Part shown: piece by piece, positions 17,311 to 25,979 of the stretch
How the letters are laid out: each line of letters opens with the position of its first letter
Position numbering within the stretch: the first letter of the stretch is position 1
Source of the DNA: Paenibacillus monticola
GTDB lineage: Bacteria > Bacillota > Bacilli > Paenibacillales > Paenibacillaceae
Direction of reading: 5' to 3'
DNA length: 64,000 nucleotides
Assembly: GCF_009664975.1 (NCBI RefSeq)
Contig: NZ_WJXB01000003.1
Coordinates: 186,001-250,000, forward strand
Notes under the pieces: generated by a model
Seen by the model: only the letters and a program-made list of their open reading frames with translations
What the model was told of the DNA's origin: nothing
Databases searched by the model: none
Made by a program: the position numbers and the translations under genes

Positions 17311-18117
17311 ATGCAAAAAAAGAAGAAACATCAACTGTTCAAAATCCGCGGCGAAATTAGCCGCAAGGTATACATGATCACTGTTGTCGCCACTTTTGTC
17401 GGAATCCTCGCCCTATGGAGCTTGCTAAGCTATGGCAATCTGGTCAGCCCTACTTTCTTGCCTTCTCCGGGAAAAGTATGGGCTAGCATGGTCACAAACG
17501 TACAAAGTGGTGACTTTTGGGGGTATGTATGGATCAGCTTTTACCGTGTACTCATGGGGTATTTAATAACTTGTCTGCTCGCCATTCCGATCGGCATACT
17601 AGCTGGCACCTTCAAAATCGCTGAAGCCATCTTCGTGCCTGTTACCGAATTTATCCGCTATATGCCGGCAACAGCGTTTATTCCTTTGATTATAGTGTGG
17701 ATCGGACTTGGTGAATCTGCTAAGATATCCGTTATTTTCGTCGGGTGCTTTTTCCAGATGGTGCTAATGGTCGCAGACAATGCCAAATCCGTCTCTGGAG
17801 AGCTGCTTCAAGCCTCGTACACACTGGGAGCCAGTAGATTTCAGGTTCTCCGCAAGGTGCTGTTTCCAGCACTACTGCCGGATCTGATGAACACCATGCG
17901 CCTGATTATGGGTTGGGCCTGGTCTTACTTGGTAGCAGCCGAGCTGTTCGCCACTAGCTCCGGTCTCGGATTCATGATCATGCGTGCACAGCGCTATATG
18001 CAGACTGAAGTTATTTTCCTCGGGATTCTCGTTATCGGGCTGCTGGGTCTTATCATCGACCGACTATTCGCTTTGATGAACAAGAAACTGTTCCCTTGGG
18101 CAGAAGGAGGCCGATAA
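17311..18117 (+). CDS. ABC transporter permease (SsuC/TauC-like)
   Basis: A 268-residue inner-membrane protein with about six hydrophobic segments and the BPD_transp_1 coupling loop (EAA motif region ASYTLGASRFQVLRKVLFPALLP around residue 175). It forms the channel for the lipoprotein at 15567 and the ATPase at 18119. GGAGGGGAG at 17292-17300 selects the ATG at 17311; an in-frame ATG at 17290 overlaps that site. It ends 1 base before the ATPase start. Confidence 0.92.
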   Translation: MQKKKKHQLFKIRGEISRKVYMITVVATFVGILALWSLLSYGNLVSPTFLPSPGKVWASMVTNVQSGDFWGYVWISFYRVLMGYLITCLLAIPIGILAGTFKIAEAIFVPVTEFIRYMPATAFIPLIIVWIGLGESAKISVIFVGCFFQMVLMVADNAKSVSGELLQASYTLGASRFQVLRKVLFPALLPDLMNTMRLIMGWAWSYLVAAELFATSSGLGFMIMRAQRYMQTEVIFLGILVIGLLGLIIDRLFALMNKKLFPWAEGGR

Positions 18118-18118
18118 G

Positions 18119-18895
18119 ATGAGTACATCCGACAAGACCAGAAACCGTAAAATCATCGTAAACTCCTTATCCAAAAGTTATGTAACTAAAAAAGAGAGCT
18201 TTCTCGCACTCGATCATGTCAATGCTCATATTTACGAGAATGAATTTGTCACGCTTGTGGGCCCTTCGGGCTGCGGTAAATCTACCATCCTGCGAATTCT
18301 GGCTGGTTTGGAGGATGCATCCTCCGGATCTGCCTCAATATCGGGCAGAGAGATTGAAGGACCTGGCGCAGATCGGGGAGTCGTATTCCAATCCTATACG
18401 CTATTCCCTTGGTTATCCGTCCGTGACAATATTGAATTTGGGCTTTCCCTAAGAAATGTACCACGCAAGAAACGCAAAGAGATCTCTGACAAATATCTGG
18501 AGCTCGTGAATCTCGTGAATTTCGCCGATACCTATCCAAAACAGCTGTCTGGCGGTATGAAACAGCGAGTCGCCATCGCCAGAGCACTTGCCAACTCTCC
18601 TGAAATGCTGTTAATGGACGAGCCGTTTGCGGCGCTGGATGCCCAGACCCGGGGCGATATGCAAGAGCTGTTGCTTAATATTCAAAAACATGAGAAAGCC
18701 ACGATTCTTTTTATTACCCATGATATTGAGGAAGCCATCTTTCTGTCAGAAAGGCTATATGTGATGAAGAGCCGGCCCGGCCGGATCGTCAGAGAAATCG
18801 AAATCCCGATGGAGATGCGGCAGAATAAGGAGCTTAAGGACTCTGAGCCGTTCATCAAGATCAAGAAAGAAATTGTTGATCTTCTGCATTCCTAA
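18119..18895 (+). CDS. ABC transporter ATP-binding protein (SsuB/TauB-like)
   Basis: The 258 residues contain the Walker A loop GPSGCGKST, the Q-loop region VVFQSYTLFPW, the signature LSGGMKQR and Walker B LLMDEPFAALD, all typical of the nitrate/sulfonate/taurine importer ATPases. It powers the SsuC-like permease directly upstream. An AGAAGGAGG site inside the permease 3' end lies just before the ATG, so the two are translationally coupled. Confidence 0.94.
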   Translation: MSTSDKTRNRKIIVNSLSKSYVTKKESFLALDHVNAHIYENEFVTLVGPSGCGKSTILRILAGLEDASSGSASISGREIEGPGADRGVVFQSYTLFPWLSVRDNIEFGLSLRNVPRKKRKEISDKYLELVNLVNFADTYPKQLSGGMKQRVAIARALANSPEMLLMDEPFAALDAQTRGDMQELLLNIQKHEKATILFITHDIEEAIFLSERLYVMKSRPGRIVREIEIPMEMRQNKELKDSEPFIKIKKEIVDLLHS

Positions 18896-18917
18896 TTTTC
18901 AAAGGATTGGGGTCTTT

Positions 18918-19712
18918 ATGTCTATGATAACCAACACTTCTGTTAAAAGATTCTATGTACTGCTGTGCGGCTTCGAAATTCTGCCCCGGGGCATCTCCGT
19001 CCGTGGTGGAGATAACCGCATCATCATTGCCGAACCAATCTGCGCTTATCTAGCTGACACGGACTCCGGCTGGATTCTATTCGACACAGGTATCGATGCA
19101 GCAAGGATTCATGATCCGGCGCTGGCAAAAGAATATTATACTGACCGCGGCTGGACTACGTTGCCTGTGGTTGGACCGTCTCACTCGTTCATTGGGCAGC
19201 TAGAGGAGCTCGGCATTCAACCAGAAGACATCAAGCACGTGGTGCTATCACATATGCATGCGGATCATACAGGCTACCTTAAGCTTTTCCGCCATGCGAC
19301 AATCATTGCCCAGCAAGCAGAGATTGAATACGCACTCCATACACCGCCGCTACTGGGAAATATCATAGAAGACTATAGCTTTCCAGATCTCCATTGGCAG
19401 CTTATTGAAGGGGATTATGAACTAGCCCCCGGCGTATTGCTCCTTTCCACACCAGGACATACGCCGGGACATCAATCGGCACTTATAACCTTACCGAGCG
19501 GTGAACGTCTGGTGCTTACTTTTGATGCAGGCGATTTTCTGGAAAACTTTGAGCAGGAAATTCTGCCAGGTTCATCTAGCGATGATGAGCAAGCGCTGGC
19601 GTCGATCCTCCGCTTGAAGTCATTGGCGGCCGAACCTAGCAGCACTTTGTTCCCGCTGCATGATCCCAACTTCATCCAGACCGCCAAACTGGCTCCACAA
19701 TATTATGAATAG
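18918..19712 (+). CDS. Metallo-beta-lactamase-fold hydrolase (N-acyl homoserine lactonase family)
   Basis: The 264-residue protein carries the dizinc motif HMHADH (HxHxDH, near residue 112), a later histidine in STPGHTPGHQSA, an Asp in LTFDAGDF and a C-terminal His in LFPLHDPN. The overall pattern is that of AttM/AiiA-type lactonases. It follows the ATPase by 22 bases in the riboswitch operon, so a role on a guanidine-related substrate (for example a cyclic guanidino or ureido compound) is as plausible as quorum quenching. The ATG at 18918 follows AAAGGA. The substrate is unknown. Confidence 0.85.
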   Translation: MSMITNTSVKRFYVLLCGFEILPRGISVRGGDNRIIIAEPICAYLADTDSGWILFDTGIDAARIHDPALAKEYYTDRGWTTLPVVGPSHSFIGQLEELGIQPEDIKHVVLSHMHADHTGYLKLFRHATIIAQQAEIEYALHTPPLLGNIIEDYSFPDLHWQLIEGDYELAPGVLLLSTPGHTPGHQSALITLPSGERLVLTFDAGDFLENFEQEILPGSSSDDEQALASILRLKSLAAEPSSTLFPLHDPNFIQTAKLAPQYYE

Positions 19713-19741
19713 CGTCATGTCCACTAAGGAGCTGTAATGAG

Positions 19742-21160
19742 TTGAAGTCACTTTCACCAAGCACTGCTAGTGTGCCCTTATGGCCGATCATGACTGCAGT
19801 CTTCTGCAGTGTGTTCATATCCAATCTGAATACCAGCACGGTCAATCTGGCCGTCCCTACATTGATCAAGGCCTTCCATTCCGACATGTCCATCGTGCAG
19901 TGGGCGCTCACTGGCTACATGATGGCTATCGGAATCGGCTCACCCATGGCCGGATTTCTCATCTCCCGTTATGGCAATAAAAAAGTTTACGCCACTACCC
20001 TGATTGGATTCTCTCTGGCCTCGCTGCTCTGTTCGCTGGCCTGGAGCCCTCTCTCTTTGATTGGGGCGCGGGTTATTCAAGGGGGCTGTGCCGGCTTGAT
20101 GCTCCCGGTCACCCTTACGCTGCTCTACCGTACGGTGGATCGTAAACAGCAGCCTATGGCAGTCAGCCTATGGGAAGCCGCCGGGTGGCTTGGCCCCGCA
20201 CTGGGACCGGTCGTTTCCGGCATCTGCCTGCAATATTTGAGCTGGCGCTGGCTATTCTTACTAAATATGCCGCTGCTGATCCTGTCCATTGTGTTGGTGC
20301 TCCGTTATGTGCCAGCAAGTGTTGGAGACCATTCAAAAAGGCTGGATAAACTCAGTGCAGTGCTCTCCAGCACAGGCAGCTTTACCGTGCTGCTCTCCTT
20401 TAGCAGAGCCTCGGCCTGGGGGCTCCTGAATATCAAAACACTTCTGCTGCTAGCGGTAGGAATATTGCTGCTGGTTCTTTTTGTCAGACGCCAATTGCAT
20501 GCAGATAACCCGCTGCTGGAATTTCGTGTCTTTCGTTATCGTCCATATGCCATCAGTGTTCTAATGCTCGGCCTGATCAATGCTGCCTTATTTGCGGTAG
20601 TTTATTTCGTGCCTTACTTTCTGCAGACGGCGCAAGGTCTTCGAGCAGCCGATACCGGACTCATTATGCTGCCCTCATCCGTTATTACGGTGCTGCTTCT
20701 CCCGCTGGTAGGCAAGCTTTATACGAAGTTGGGTCCCATGAAGCTGGCAGGTACCGGAATCTCGCTTATGATCCTGGCAACCTGGATGCTCTCCCACATT
20801 AACGTAGATACCAGTAGCGGTACGGTTATTCTCTGGACCGTTACTCGTAACATTGGGATCGCCTTCTCCTCCATGCCGCTGATGAATGCCGGACTCTCGG
20901 GCGTGTCTGACTCTCTGATTGGTTATGCGACATCTATGACCAGCTGGGTACGCCAGTGTATGGGTTCCCTATCTATTGCGATATTGACCGCTTATTATAC
21001 GTGGAGAACCATCAGTTATTCCGGTACAACAGCTGCAGTCGCTGAATCTACTGCAGCTGTTACGTACGGTGTACATCACGTATTCCTGTTGGTCACTTTA
21101 CTACTGGTCTGCATGCTCCCGTTAGTGCTCATTTTCAAGAAAAAGGTTCCGTCCGTATAG
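19742..21160 (+). CDS. MFS exporter, DHA2 (EmrB/QacA-like) type
   Basis: The 472-residue protein has about 14 hydrophobic segments, the DHA2-type start (NTSTVNLAVPTL), a motif A-like loop (GFLISRYGNKKVY) and motif C-like GWLGPALGPVVSG. The start appears to be a TTG at 19742, 10 bases after AAGGAG; the nearby ATG at 19737 hits a stop at once. It is the last gene of the right guanidine operon. It may export a guanidine derivative or a waste product. Known dedicated guanidine exporters are SMR proteins, so this pairing is unusual. Confidence 0.88.
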   Translation: MKSLSPSTASVPLWPIMTAVFCSVFISNLNTSTVNLAVPTLIKAFHSDMSIVQWALTGYMMAIGIGSPMAGFLISRYGNKKVYATTLIGFSLASLLCSLAWSPLSLIGARVIQGGCAGLMLPVTLTLLYRTVDRKQQPMAVSLWEAAGWLGPALGPVVSGICLQYLSWRWLFLLNMPLLILSIVLVLRYVPASVGDHSKRLDKLSAVLSSTGSFTVLLSFSRASAWGLLNIKTLLLLAVGILLLVLFVRRQLHADNPLLEFRVFRYRPYAISVLMLGLINAALFAVVYFVPYFLQTAQGLRAADTGLIMLPSSVITVLLLPLVGKLYTKLGPMKLAGTGISLMILATWMLSHINVDTSSGTVILWTVTRNIGIAFSSMPLMNAGLSGVSDSLIGYATSMTSWVRQCMGSLSIAILTAYYTWRTISYSGTTAAVAESTAAVTYGVHHVFLLVTLLLVCMLPLVLIFKKKVPSV

Positions 21161-21203
21161 AACAAGGAGACAGAATCATAATCTCCATGTATAAATAGGA
21201 TTT

Positions 21204-21257
21204 AGACAGTAAGAAGGTGTTCGAGGCTCATGGCGTCCGAACACCTTTTTACTGTCT
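21204..21257 (+). terminator. Terminator of the right guanidine operon
   Basis: AGACAGTAAGAAGGTGTTCG pairs with its near-perfect complement ending ACTGTCT around a 14-base loop, 43 bases after the exporter stop. Confidence 0.75.
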
Positions 21258-21275
21258 ACTTTTAAACATCAAACC

Positions 21276-21519
21276 TCAAATATCCTTCTTCAGATAGTAA
21301 TGCGAATAACCACCCGCATTATTAATCGTTCCATACACTTCATAACCTAACTTTTTATAGAAATCCAGAGCTTGAAAGCTTAAAGTTCAAACACAGGTTC
21401 ACCTCTTGATATCTGCCTCTTAACTCACTCGGAAAATGCATGAAGTTAAACTCGAAAATTTTATCTCTCACATAGGTTTTGTCAGCAGTAGTGGATTTAT
21501 TAGTAATGTATAATTCCAT
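21276..21519 (-). pseudogene. Remnant GNAT acetyltransferase with internal deletion
   Basis: On the minus strand a ribosome-binding site and ATG (21519) begin a frame MELYITNKSTTADKTYVR that looks like the N-terminus of a GNAT enzyme. After about 50 residues the sequence jumps in another frame to ALDFYKKLGYEVYGTI, NNAGGYSHYYLKKDI and stop, which is a typical GNAT C-terminus. The central acetyl-CoA-binding part is missing and total coding length is about half of normal. Confidence 0.75.
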
Positions 21520-21565
21520 ACTTTTCATGCTCCTTTTGAATTTGTGATTTTATGTATGATAATGC

Positions 21566-21619
21566 CAGAAGAACCGTGCCATCCTTAGCTAACTTGCCCA
21601 GGACAATACGGTTCTTCTG
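21566..21619. terminator. Hairpin downstream of dnaD
   Basis: CAGAAGAACCGT pairs with ACGGTTCTTCTG (12 bp) around a 30-base loop, 26 bases after the dnaD stop. It is a likely end point for the asnS-dnaD transcript. T tracts are short. Confidence 0.5.
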
Positions 21620-21645
21620 TTTATATCAATCATTTCTTATACAAT

Positions 21646-22419
21646 CTATCTTCCGCCACCGCGAAACTTCTGCGAATGGTTCTTCACATCCTGAGCATTC
21701 TTGACGCGGTTACGGGCCCATTCCAGCAAGATCCGGTCAATATAGCGGAAATGAATCTTCCCCGCAAATACCGATTCCTTCAGAGCTAACAGAATCAGCT
21801 CCTCCGGGTACCGGTCCTGATCAACCCAATTGGAGATGGTCTCACATTCCATTGGAGACAACGGACGCCCGAATTCCTTCTCAAAAATACTGAATAAGCT
21901 GCGGCTTTCTTCATCATCCTTACTCTGTGTAGGTGAGGTAGGCCTGCCGTATCCACCCTCTGGAGCAGTTGCTCCGGAATAATGGGCGGCGGCTCGGAGA
22001 CCCGGTGAATTACCGGCTCCTTTGTCCTTAACCTCCTGTGCATTCTCTTTTGCTGCTTGCGCCAGAAAAGCACCCAACTTTCCGTATAATCCGGTAAAAT
22101 TGTAGCGTTCATAATGAATGTCTCTCAGCTCGTCATTATCTCCATCGATGCTGAGAAAACCTTCCTTCATGAGCTTCTGCAATTCTCCCGCAATCACGGT
22201 GATGCTGCGGCCAGTTACGACCTGCAGCTCCTCCAGAGAAGGGAACTCAATGCCCTCCACCTGCCGAAAAGATAGTAGATGGATCAGCAGCATAGCCTCA
22301 CTGCCGCCTAAACCCAGCTTCCGGTAATGCTTCAGTAGTGCGTAAGGAATGACGGCCATCCCGTTCTCCAAGCCGAAGGAGACTCCTTCGCCCCAGTTAG
22401 TCCATTCTTTGCCGTCCAT
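21646..22419 (-). CDS. dnaD: DNA replication initiation protein DnaD
   Basis: DnaD helps load the replicative helicase in Bacillota. The 257-residue protein has the N-terminal winged-helix domain (residues 15-95, LLKHYRKLGLGGSEAMLLIHLLSF) and a C-terminal DDBH2-type domain (about 150-235, with LSPMECETISNW and the IDRIL/W-containing tail). Its place directly after asnS is the same as in Bacillus subtilis. Confidence 0.93.
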   Translation of the reverse strand: MDGKEWTNWGEGVSFGLENGMAVIPYALLKHYRKLGLGGSEAMLLIHLLSFRQVEGIEFPSLEELQVVTGRSITVIAGELQKLMKEGFLSIDGDNDELRDIHYERYNFTGLYGKLGAFLAQAAKENAQEVKDKGAGNSPGLRAAAHYSGATAPEGGYGRPTSPTQSKDDEESRSLFSIFEKEFGRPLSPMECETISNWVDQDRYPEELILLALKESVFAGKIHFRYIDRILLEWARNRVKNAQDVKNHSQKFRGGGR

Positions 22420-22440
22420 GTGCGTCCCCCTTTGGTTCCC

Positions 22441-23736
22441 TTACGGGTAGAGACGATACAACGTACGAGGGAACGGAATGGTCTCGCGCACATGGTCTAG
22501 ACCACAAATCCAGGCCACTGTGCGTTCAAGTCCAAGACCGAAACCCGAGTGAGGCACAGATCCATAAGTACGCAGATCCATATACCACTTGTATGAGTCC
22601 ATTGAAAGATTATGTTCTTTAAAGCGTTCTTCCAGCAACGCCGGATCATCAATACGCTGCGAACCACCAATAATCTCTCCGTAACCTTCAGGAGCGATCA
22701 TATCCGCGCACAATACCACTTCCGGACGATCCGGATGCGGCTTCATGTAGAAGGCTTTAAATGATGCCGGATAGTGAGTGATAAATACAGGCGTATCATT
22801 CTCTTCAGCGATCGCTGTTTCATGTGGCGCACCAAAATCCTCACCCCAAGCGATTTCAAAACCCTTCTCATTCAGGAACTTGATCGCATCATCATAGGTA
22901 ATGCGCGGGAAAGGCGCTTTGATCAGCTCCAACTTGGATGTATCGCGGCCAACCGCCTCAAGCTCGGCGCGGCAGTTCGTCAGTACAGATTGCACAATAT
23001 AGCTGATGAACTCCTCTTGAACCTGCAGACTTTCTTCGTGATCGGTAAAAGCCATTTCCGGCTCAATCATCCAGAACTCGATCAAGTGACGGCGCGTCTT
23101 CGATTTCTCCGCACGAAAGGTAGGTCCGAAAGAATATACACGGCCCAGTGCCATTGCCGCAGCTTCCATATACAACTGTCCACTTTGCGTCAAATAGGCA
23201 TCTTCTTCAAAATACTTCGTGTGGAACAGGTTGGTTGTTCCCTCTGCTGAGGTAGGGGTCAAAATCGGTGGATCTACAAGTGTAAATCCATTCGTATCAA
23301 AATACTGCTGAATCGCCCGAATAATTTCCGCACGAATAACCAGCACTGCCCGCTGTTTCACAGAACGAAGCCAGAGATGACGGTGGTCCATCAAAAAGTC
23401 AACGCCATGCTCCTTCGGAGTAATGGGATAGTTCTCGGTTAAATGATAAATCTCTATTCCGGTTACTGTCATTTCAAAGCCCGAATTACTGCGGGGTTCT
23501 TCGCGAATGATTCCGGTCACATATAAGGAGCTTTCCTGAGTGAGGCTCTTGGCATCATTCCATACTTCCTCAGATACTTCCGATTTCACTACAACACCCT
23601 GAATATAACCCGTACCATCGCGAAGCTGCAGGAACTGAATTTTGCCGCTGGAACGTTTGTTATTTACCCAACAACCGATAACAACACTTTCTCCGACATG
23701 TTCATTCACGTTCTTGATAACACTCTTGTTAGCCAT
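22441..23736 (-). CDS. asnS: Asparaginyl-tRNA synthetase
   Basis: AsnRS charges tRNA-Asn. The 431 residues comprise an OB-fold anticodon-binding domain (about 15-100) and a class II catalytic core (motif 2 [21 protein letters not shown]; motif 3 [13 protein letters not shown] near the C-terminus). AGAGGAGAG about 10 bases upstream selects the ATG at 23736 instead of an in-frame start at 23808 that would overlap ackA. The length matches the B. subtilis enzyme. Confidence 0.97.
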   Translation of the reverse strand: MANKSVIKNVNEHVGESVVIGCWVNNKRSSGKIQFLQLRDGTGYIQGVVVKSEVSEEVWNDAKSLTQESSLYVTGIIREEPRSNSGFEMTVTGIEIYHLTENYPITPKEHGVDFLMDHRHLWLRSVKQRAVLVIRAEIIRAIQQYFDTNGFTLVDPPILTPTSAEGTTNLFHTKYFEEDAYLTQSGQLYMEAAAMALGRVYSFGPTFRAEKSKTRRHLIEFWMIEPEMAFTDHEESLQVQEEFISYIVQSVLTNCRAELEAVGRDTSKLELIKAPFPRITYDDAIKFLNEKGFEIAWGEDFGAPHETAIAEENDTPVFITHYPASFKAFYMKPHPDRPEVVLCADMIAPEGYGEIIGGSQRIDDPALLEERFKEHNLSMDSYKWYMDLRTYGSVPHSGFGLGLERTVAWICGLDHVRETIPFPRTLYRLYP

Positions 23737-23758
23737 GCCTGCTGATCTCTCCTCTGAA

Positions 23759-24967
23759 TTAACTATTAATTCCTTGCACAATACGGTGTGTATCGCGTGC
23801 AATGACAAGCTCTTCGTTTGTCGGCACTACAAGCACCTGTACCTTGGAATTAGCCGTAGAGATACGGCGCGGATCGCCAGAGCGAACTTTATTAGCTGCA
23901 GGATCCAGTTCAATTCCAAGGAAAGTCAGATTATTCAGTACTTTTTCACGCAATAGTGCCGCATTCTCGCCAACACCAGCTGTAAATACGATCACATCTA
24001 CACCGTTCATGGCTGCAGCGTAAGAACCGATATATTTACGCAGACGGTATTCATACATTTCAAAAGCAAGCATAGAATTTGGCTCGCCTTTCTCTGCACC
24101 TTCAATAATATCACGCATGTCGCTGCTGGAGCCAGAAATGGCCAAGAGACCACTGTGTTTGTTAAGCATAGAGTTAACCTCGCCTACGGACAGCTCCATC
24201 TTATTCATTACATAAGGGACAATTGCCGGGTCAAGATCGCCACTACGCGTACCCATCATTAATCCTTCCAATGGTGTCATTCCCATAGAGGTATCTACGG
24301 ATACTCCACCTTGAACTGCCGTCACGCTGGCACCATTACCGATGTGACAGGTAATGATCTTCAGATCATTCAGCGGAAGCTCCAGATATTCTGCTGCAGC
24401 CTTGCTGACGAAATCATGGGATGTGCCGTGTGCGCCATAACGGCGAACCTTGTATTTATTGTACAGCACTCTCGGAATAGCATACATATAGGCCTTCTCA
24501 GGCATTGTTTGATGGAACGCAGTATCAAATACAACCACTTGCGGTACACCAGGCATGTTGATTTCAGTTGCTGTAATCCCCATCATAGCTGCGGGGTTAT
24601 GCAACGGTGCAAGGTCAATCAATTGACGGATTTTTGTCTTGGCGTCAGCATCTACAATCGATGACTCCTTGAAGAATTCTCCGCCGTGTACAACACGGTG
24701 GCCTACAGCATTAATCTCATCTGTAGATTCCAGAACTCCATGTACTTTGTCTGTCAGACAAGCAAGAACTTTACGAATCGCTGTATTGTGCTCCAGGATT
24801 TCGCTTACTTCTGTTACTTCCTGTTTACCAGTTGGTTTATGAGTCAGAATAGAGGAATCCATCCCAATGCGTTCTACCAAACCTTTAGCCAGAACAGATT
24901 CATCGGTCATATTATAAAGCTGATATTTAAGTGAAGAACTGCCTGAGTTAATAACTAGAATATTCAT
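23759..24967 (-). CDS. ackA: Acetate kinase
   Basis: AckA interconverts acetyl phosphate and acetate with ATP formation. The 402-residue ASKHA-fold protein has both signatures, [14 protein letters not shown] at the N-terminus and [12 protein letters not shown] near residue 170, plus HLGNG-type CHIGNGASV. It overlaps the 3-hydroxyacyl-CoA dehydrogenase gene by 4 bases (ATGA), so the two are coupled. Unlike in B. subtilis, it lies between asnS and ypmB, where aspB would be expected. Confidence 0.97.
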   Translation of the reverse strand: MNILVINSGSSSLKYQLYNMTDESVLAKGLVERIGMDSSILTHKPTGKQEVTEVSEILEHNTAIRKVLACLTDKVHGVLESTDEINAVGHRVVHGGEFFKESSIVDADAKTKIRQLIDLAPLHNPAAMMGITATEINMPGVPQVVVFDTAFHQTMPEKAYMYAIPRVLYNKYKVRRYGAHGTSHDFVSKAAAEYLELPLNDLKIITCHIGNGASVTAVQGGVSVDTSMGMTPLEGLMMGTRSGDLDPAIVPYVMNKMELSVGEVNSMLNKHSGLLAISGSSSDMRDIIEGAEKGEPNSMLAFEMYEYRLRKYIGSYAAAMNGVDVIVFTAGVGENAALLREKVLNNLTFLGIELDPAANKVRSGDPRRISTANSKVQVLVVPTNEELVIARDTHRIVQGINS

Positions 24968-25836
24968 ACACGGTCACCATCCTTGTCGTACTTGAAGAAT
25001 CCTTCGCCTGACTTCATACCCAGCTGTCCTGCACGCACCATCTTTTTGAGAATGGTCGAAGGACGATATTTCAGTTCGCCAAACTCGCGGAACATCCGTT
25101 CCAACGCAGCCAGCACCGAATCAAGGCCGAAATGGTCAGCCATTTCAAGCGGTCCATATTGGAATTGGTAGCCCATGCGCATAGCGTCATCAATATCTTC
25201 CGCTGTAGCAACGCCCTCTTGCAGCACATGCATAGCTTCATTGATGAACAGACAAATAAGACGTGAAGTTACAAATCCCGGGGATTCATAGATCATTACG
25301 CCTTTTTTCTCAACAATCTCATCAACAAAGGCTTTCGTGTCTTCAAAAGTAGCATCTGAGGTTTTCAGTCCACGTACAATTTCAACAAGATCCACTTTGG
25401 CTACTGGATATATGAAATGCATACCGATTACGCGCTCCGGATATATTGTAGAGCTTGCAAGTTCCGTCAAGCTAAGCGTTGACGTATTGCTGGCAAGAAT
25501 AACATGGCTCGGACACACCTGATCGAGCTGATTGAATACTTTTTGTTTTGCTTCCAAATCTTCGGTAATGGTTTCGATGACCATATCGCAAGAGCTAAGC
25601 TCAGCGAAATGTGTCACTTTTTCGATACGGCTAAGGATTAGCTTCTTCTCAGCTGCAGTAATCGCCCATTTCTCCATTTGTTTATCAAGGCTTGCCTCGA
25701 TCATTTCATAAGAATAGTTTAATCGTTCCTCTGTTTTCTCCACCAGCATTACATCCAAACCCTTGGCTGCTAGCATTTCGGAAATACCTTGTCCCATCGT
25801 GCCACCGCCGATGACACCAATTTTCTTAAAATTCAT
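24964..25836 (-). CDS. 3-hydroxybutyryl-CoA dehydrogenase (3-hydroxyacyl-CoA dehydrogenase)
   Basis: The 290-residue protein has an N-terminal Rossmann domain (GVIGGGTMGQGI), the catalytic histidine region GMHFIYPVAKVDLVEIV and a C-terminal dimerisation domain (FINEAMHVLQEGVATAEDID). It oxidises (S)-3-hydroxyacyl-CoA with NAD or runs in reverse in butyrate/PHB-type pathways. AAAGGATGGAG precedes the ATG. It is coupled to ackA by a 4-base overlap, which suggests linked acyl-CoA/acetate metabolism. B. subtilis MmgB is the closest named relative. Confidence 0.92.
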   Translation of the reverse strand: MNFKKIGVIGGGTMGQGISEMLAAKGLDVMLVEKTEERLNYSYEMIEASLDKQMEKWAITAAEKKLILSRIEKVTHFAELSSCDMVIETITEDLEAKQKVFNQLDQVCPSHVILASNTSTLSLTELASSTIYPERVIGMHFIYPVAKVDLVEIVRGLKTSDATFEDTKAFVDEIVEKKGVMIYESPGFVTSRLICLFINEAMHVLQEGVATAEDIDDAMRMGYQFQYGPLEMADHFGLDSVLAALERMFREFGELKYRPSTILKKMVRAGQLGMKSGEGFFKYDKDGDRV

Positions 25837-25955
25837 AAAAAAGTCTCCATCCTTTCAGGTATCTATACTTTTGTATTGTACCTTGTCTGTCGTAAAGATT
25901 TATATAGCCCGACATATAATGATATCTTAGCATGTCTGAAAAGTAAAAAAAAATA

Positions 25956-25979
25956 ACCGGCATAAAGAATTATGCCGGT
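25956..25979 (-). terminator. Terminator of the FtsH-like operon
   Basis: ACCGGCATA / TATGCCGGT with a 6-base loop; on the minus strand it is followed by TTATTTTTTTTT. The stem overlaps the last codons and stop of the FtsH-like gene. Confidence 0.85.
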
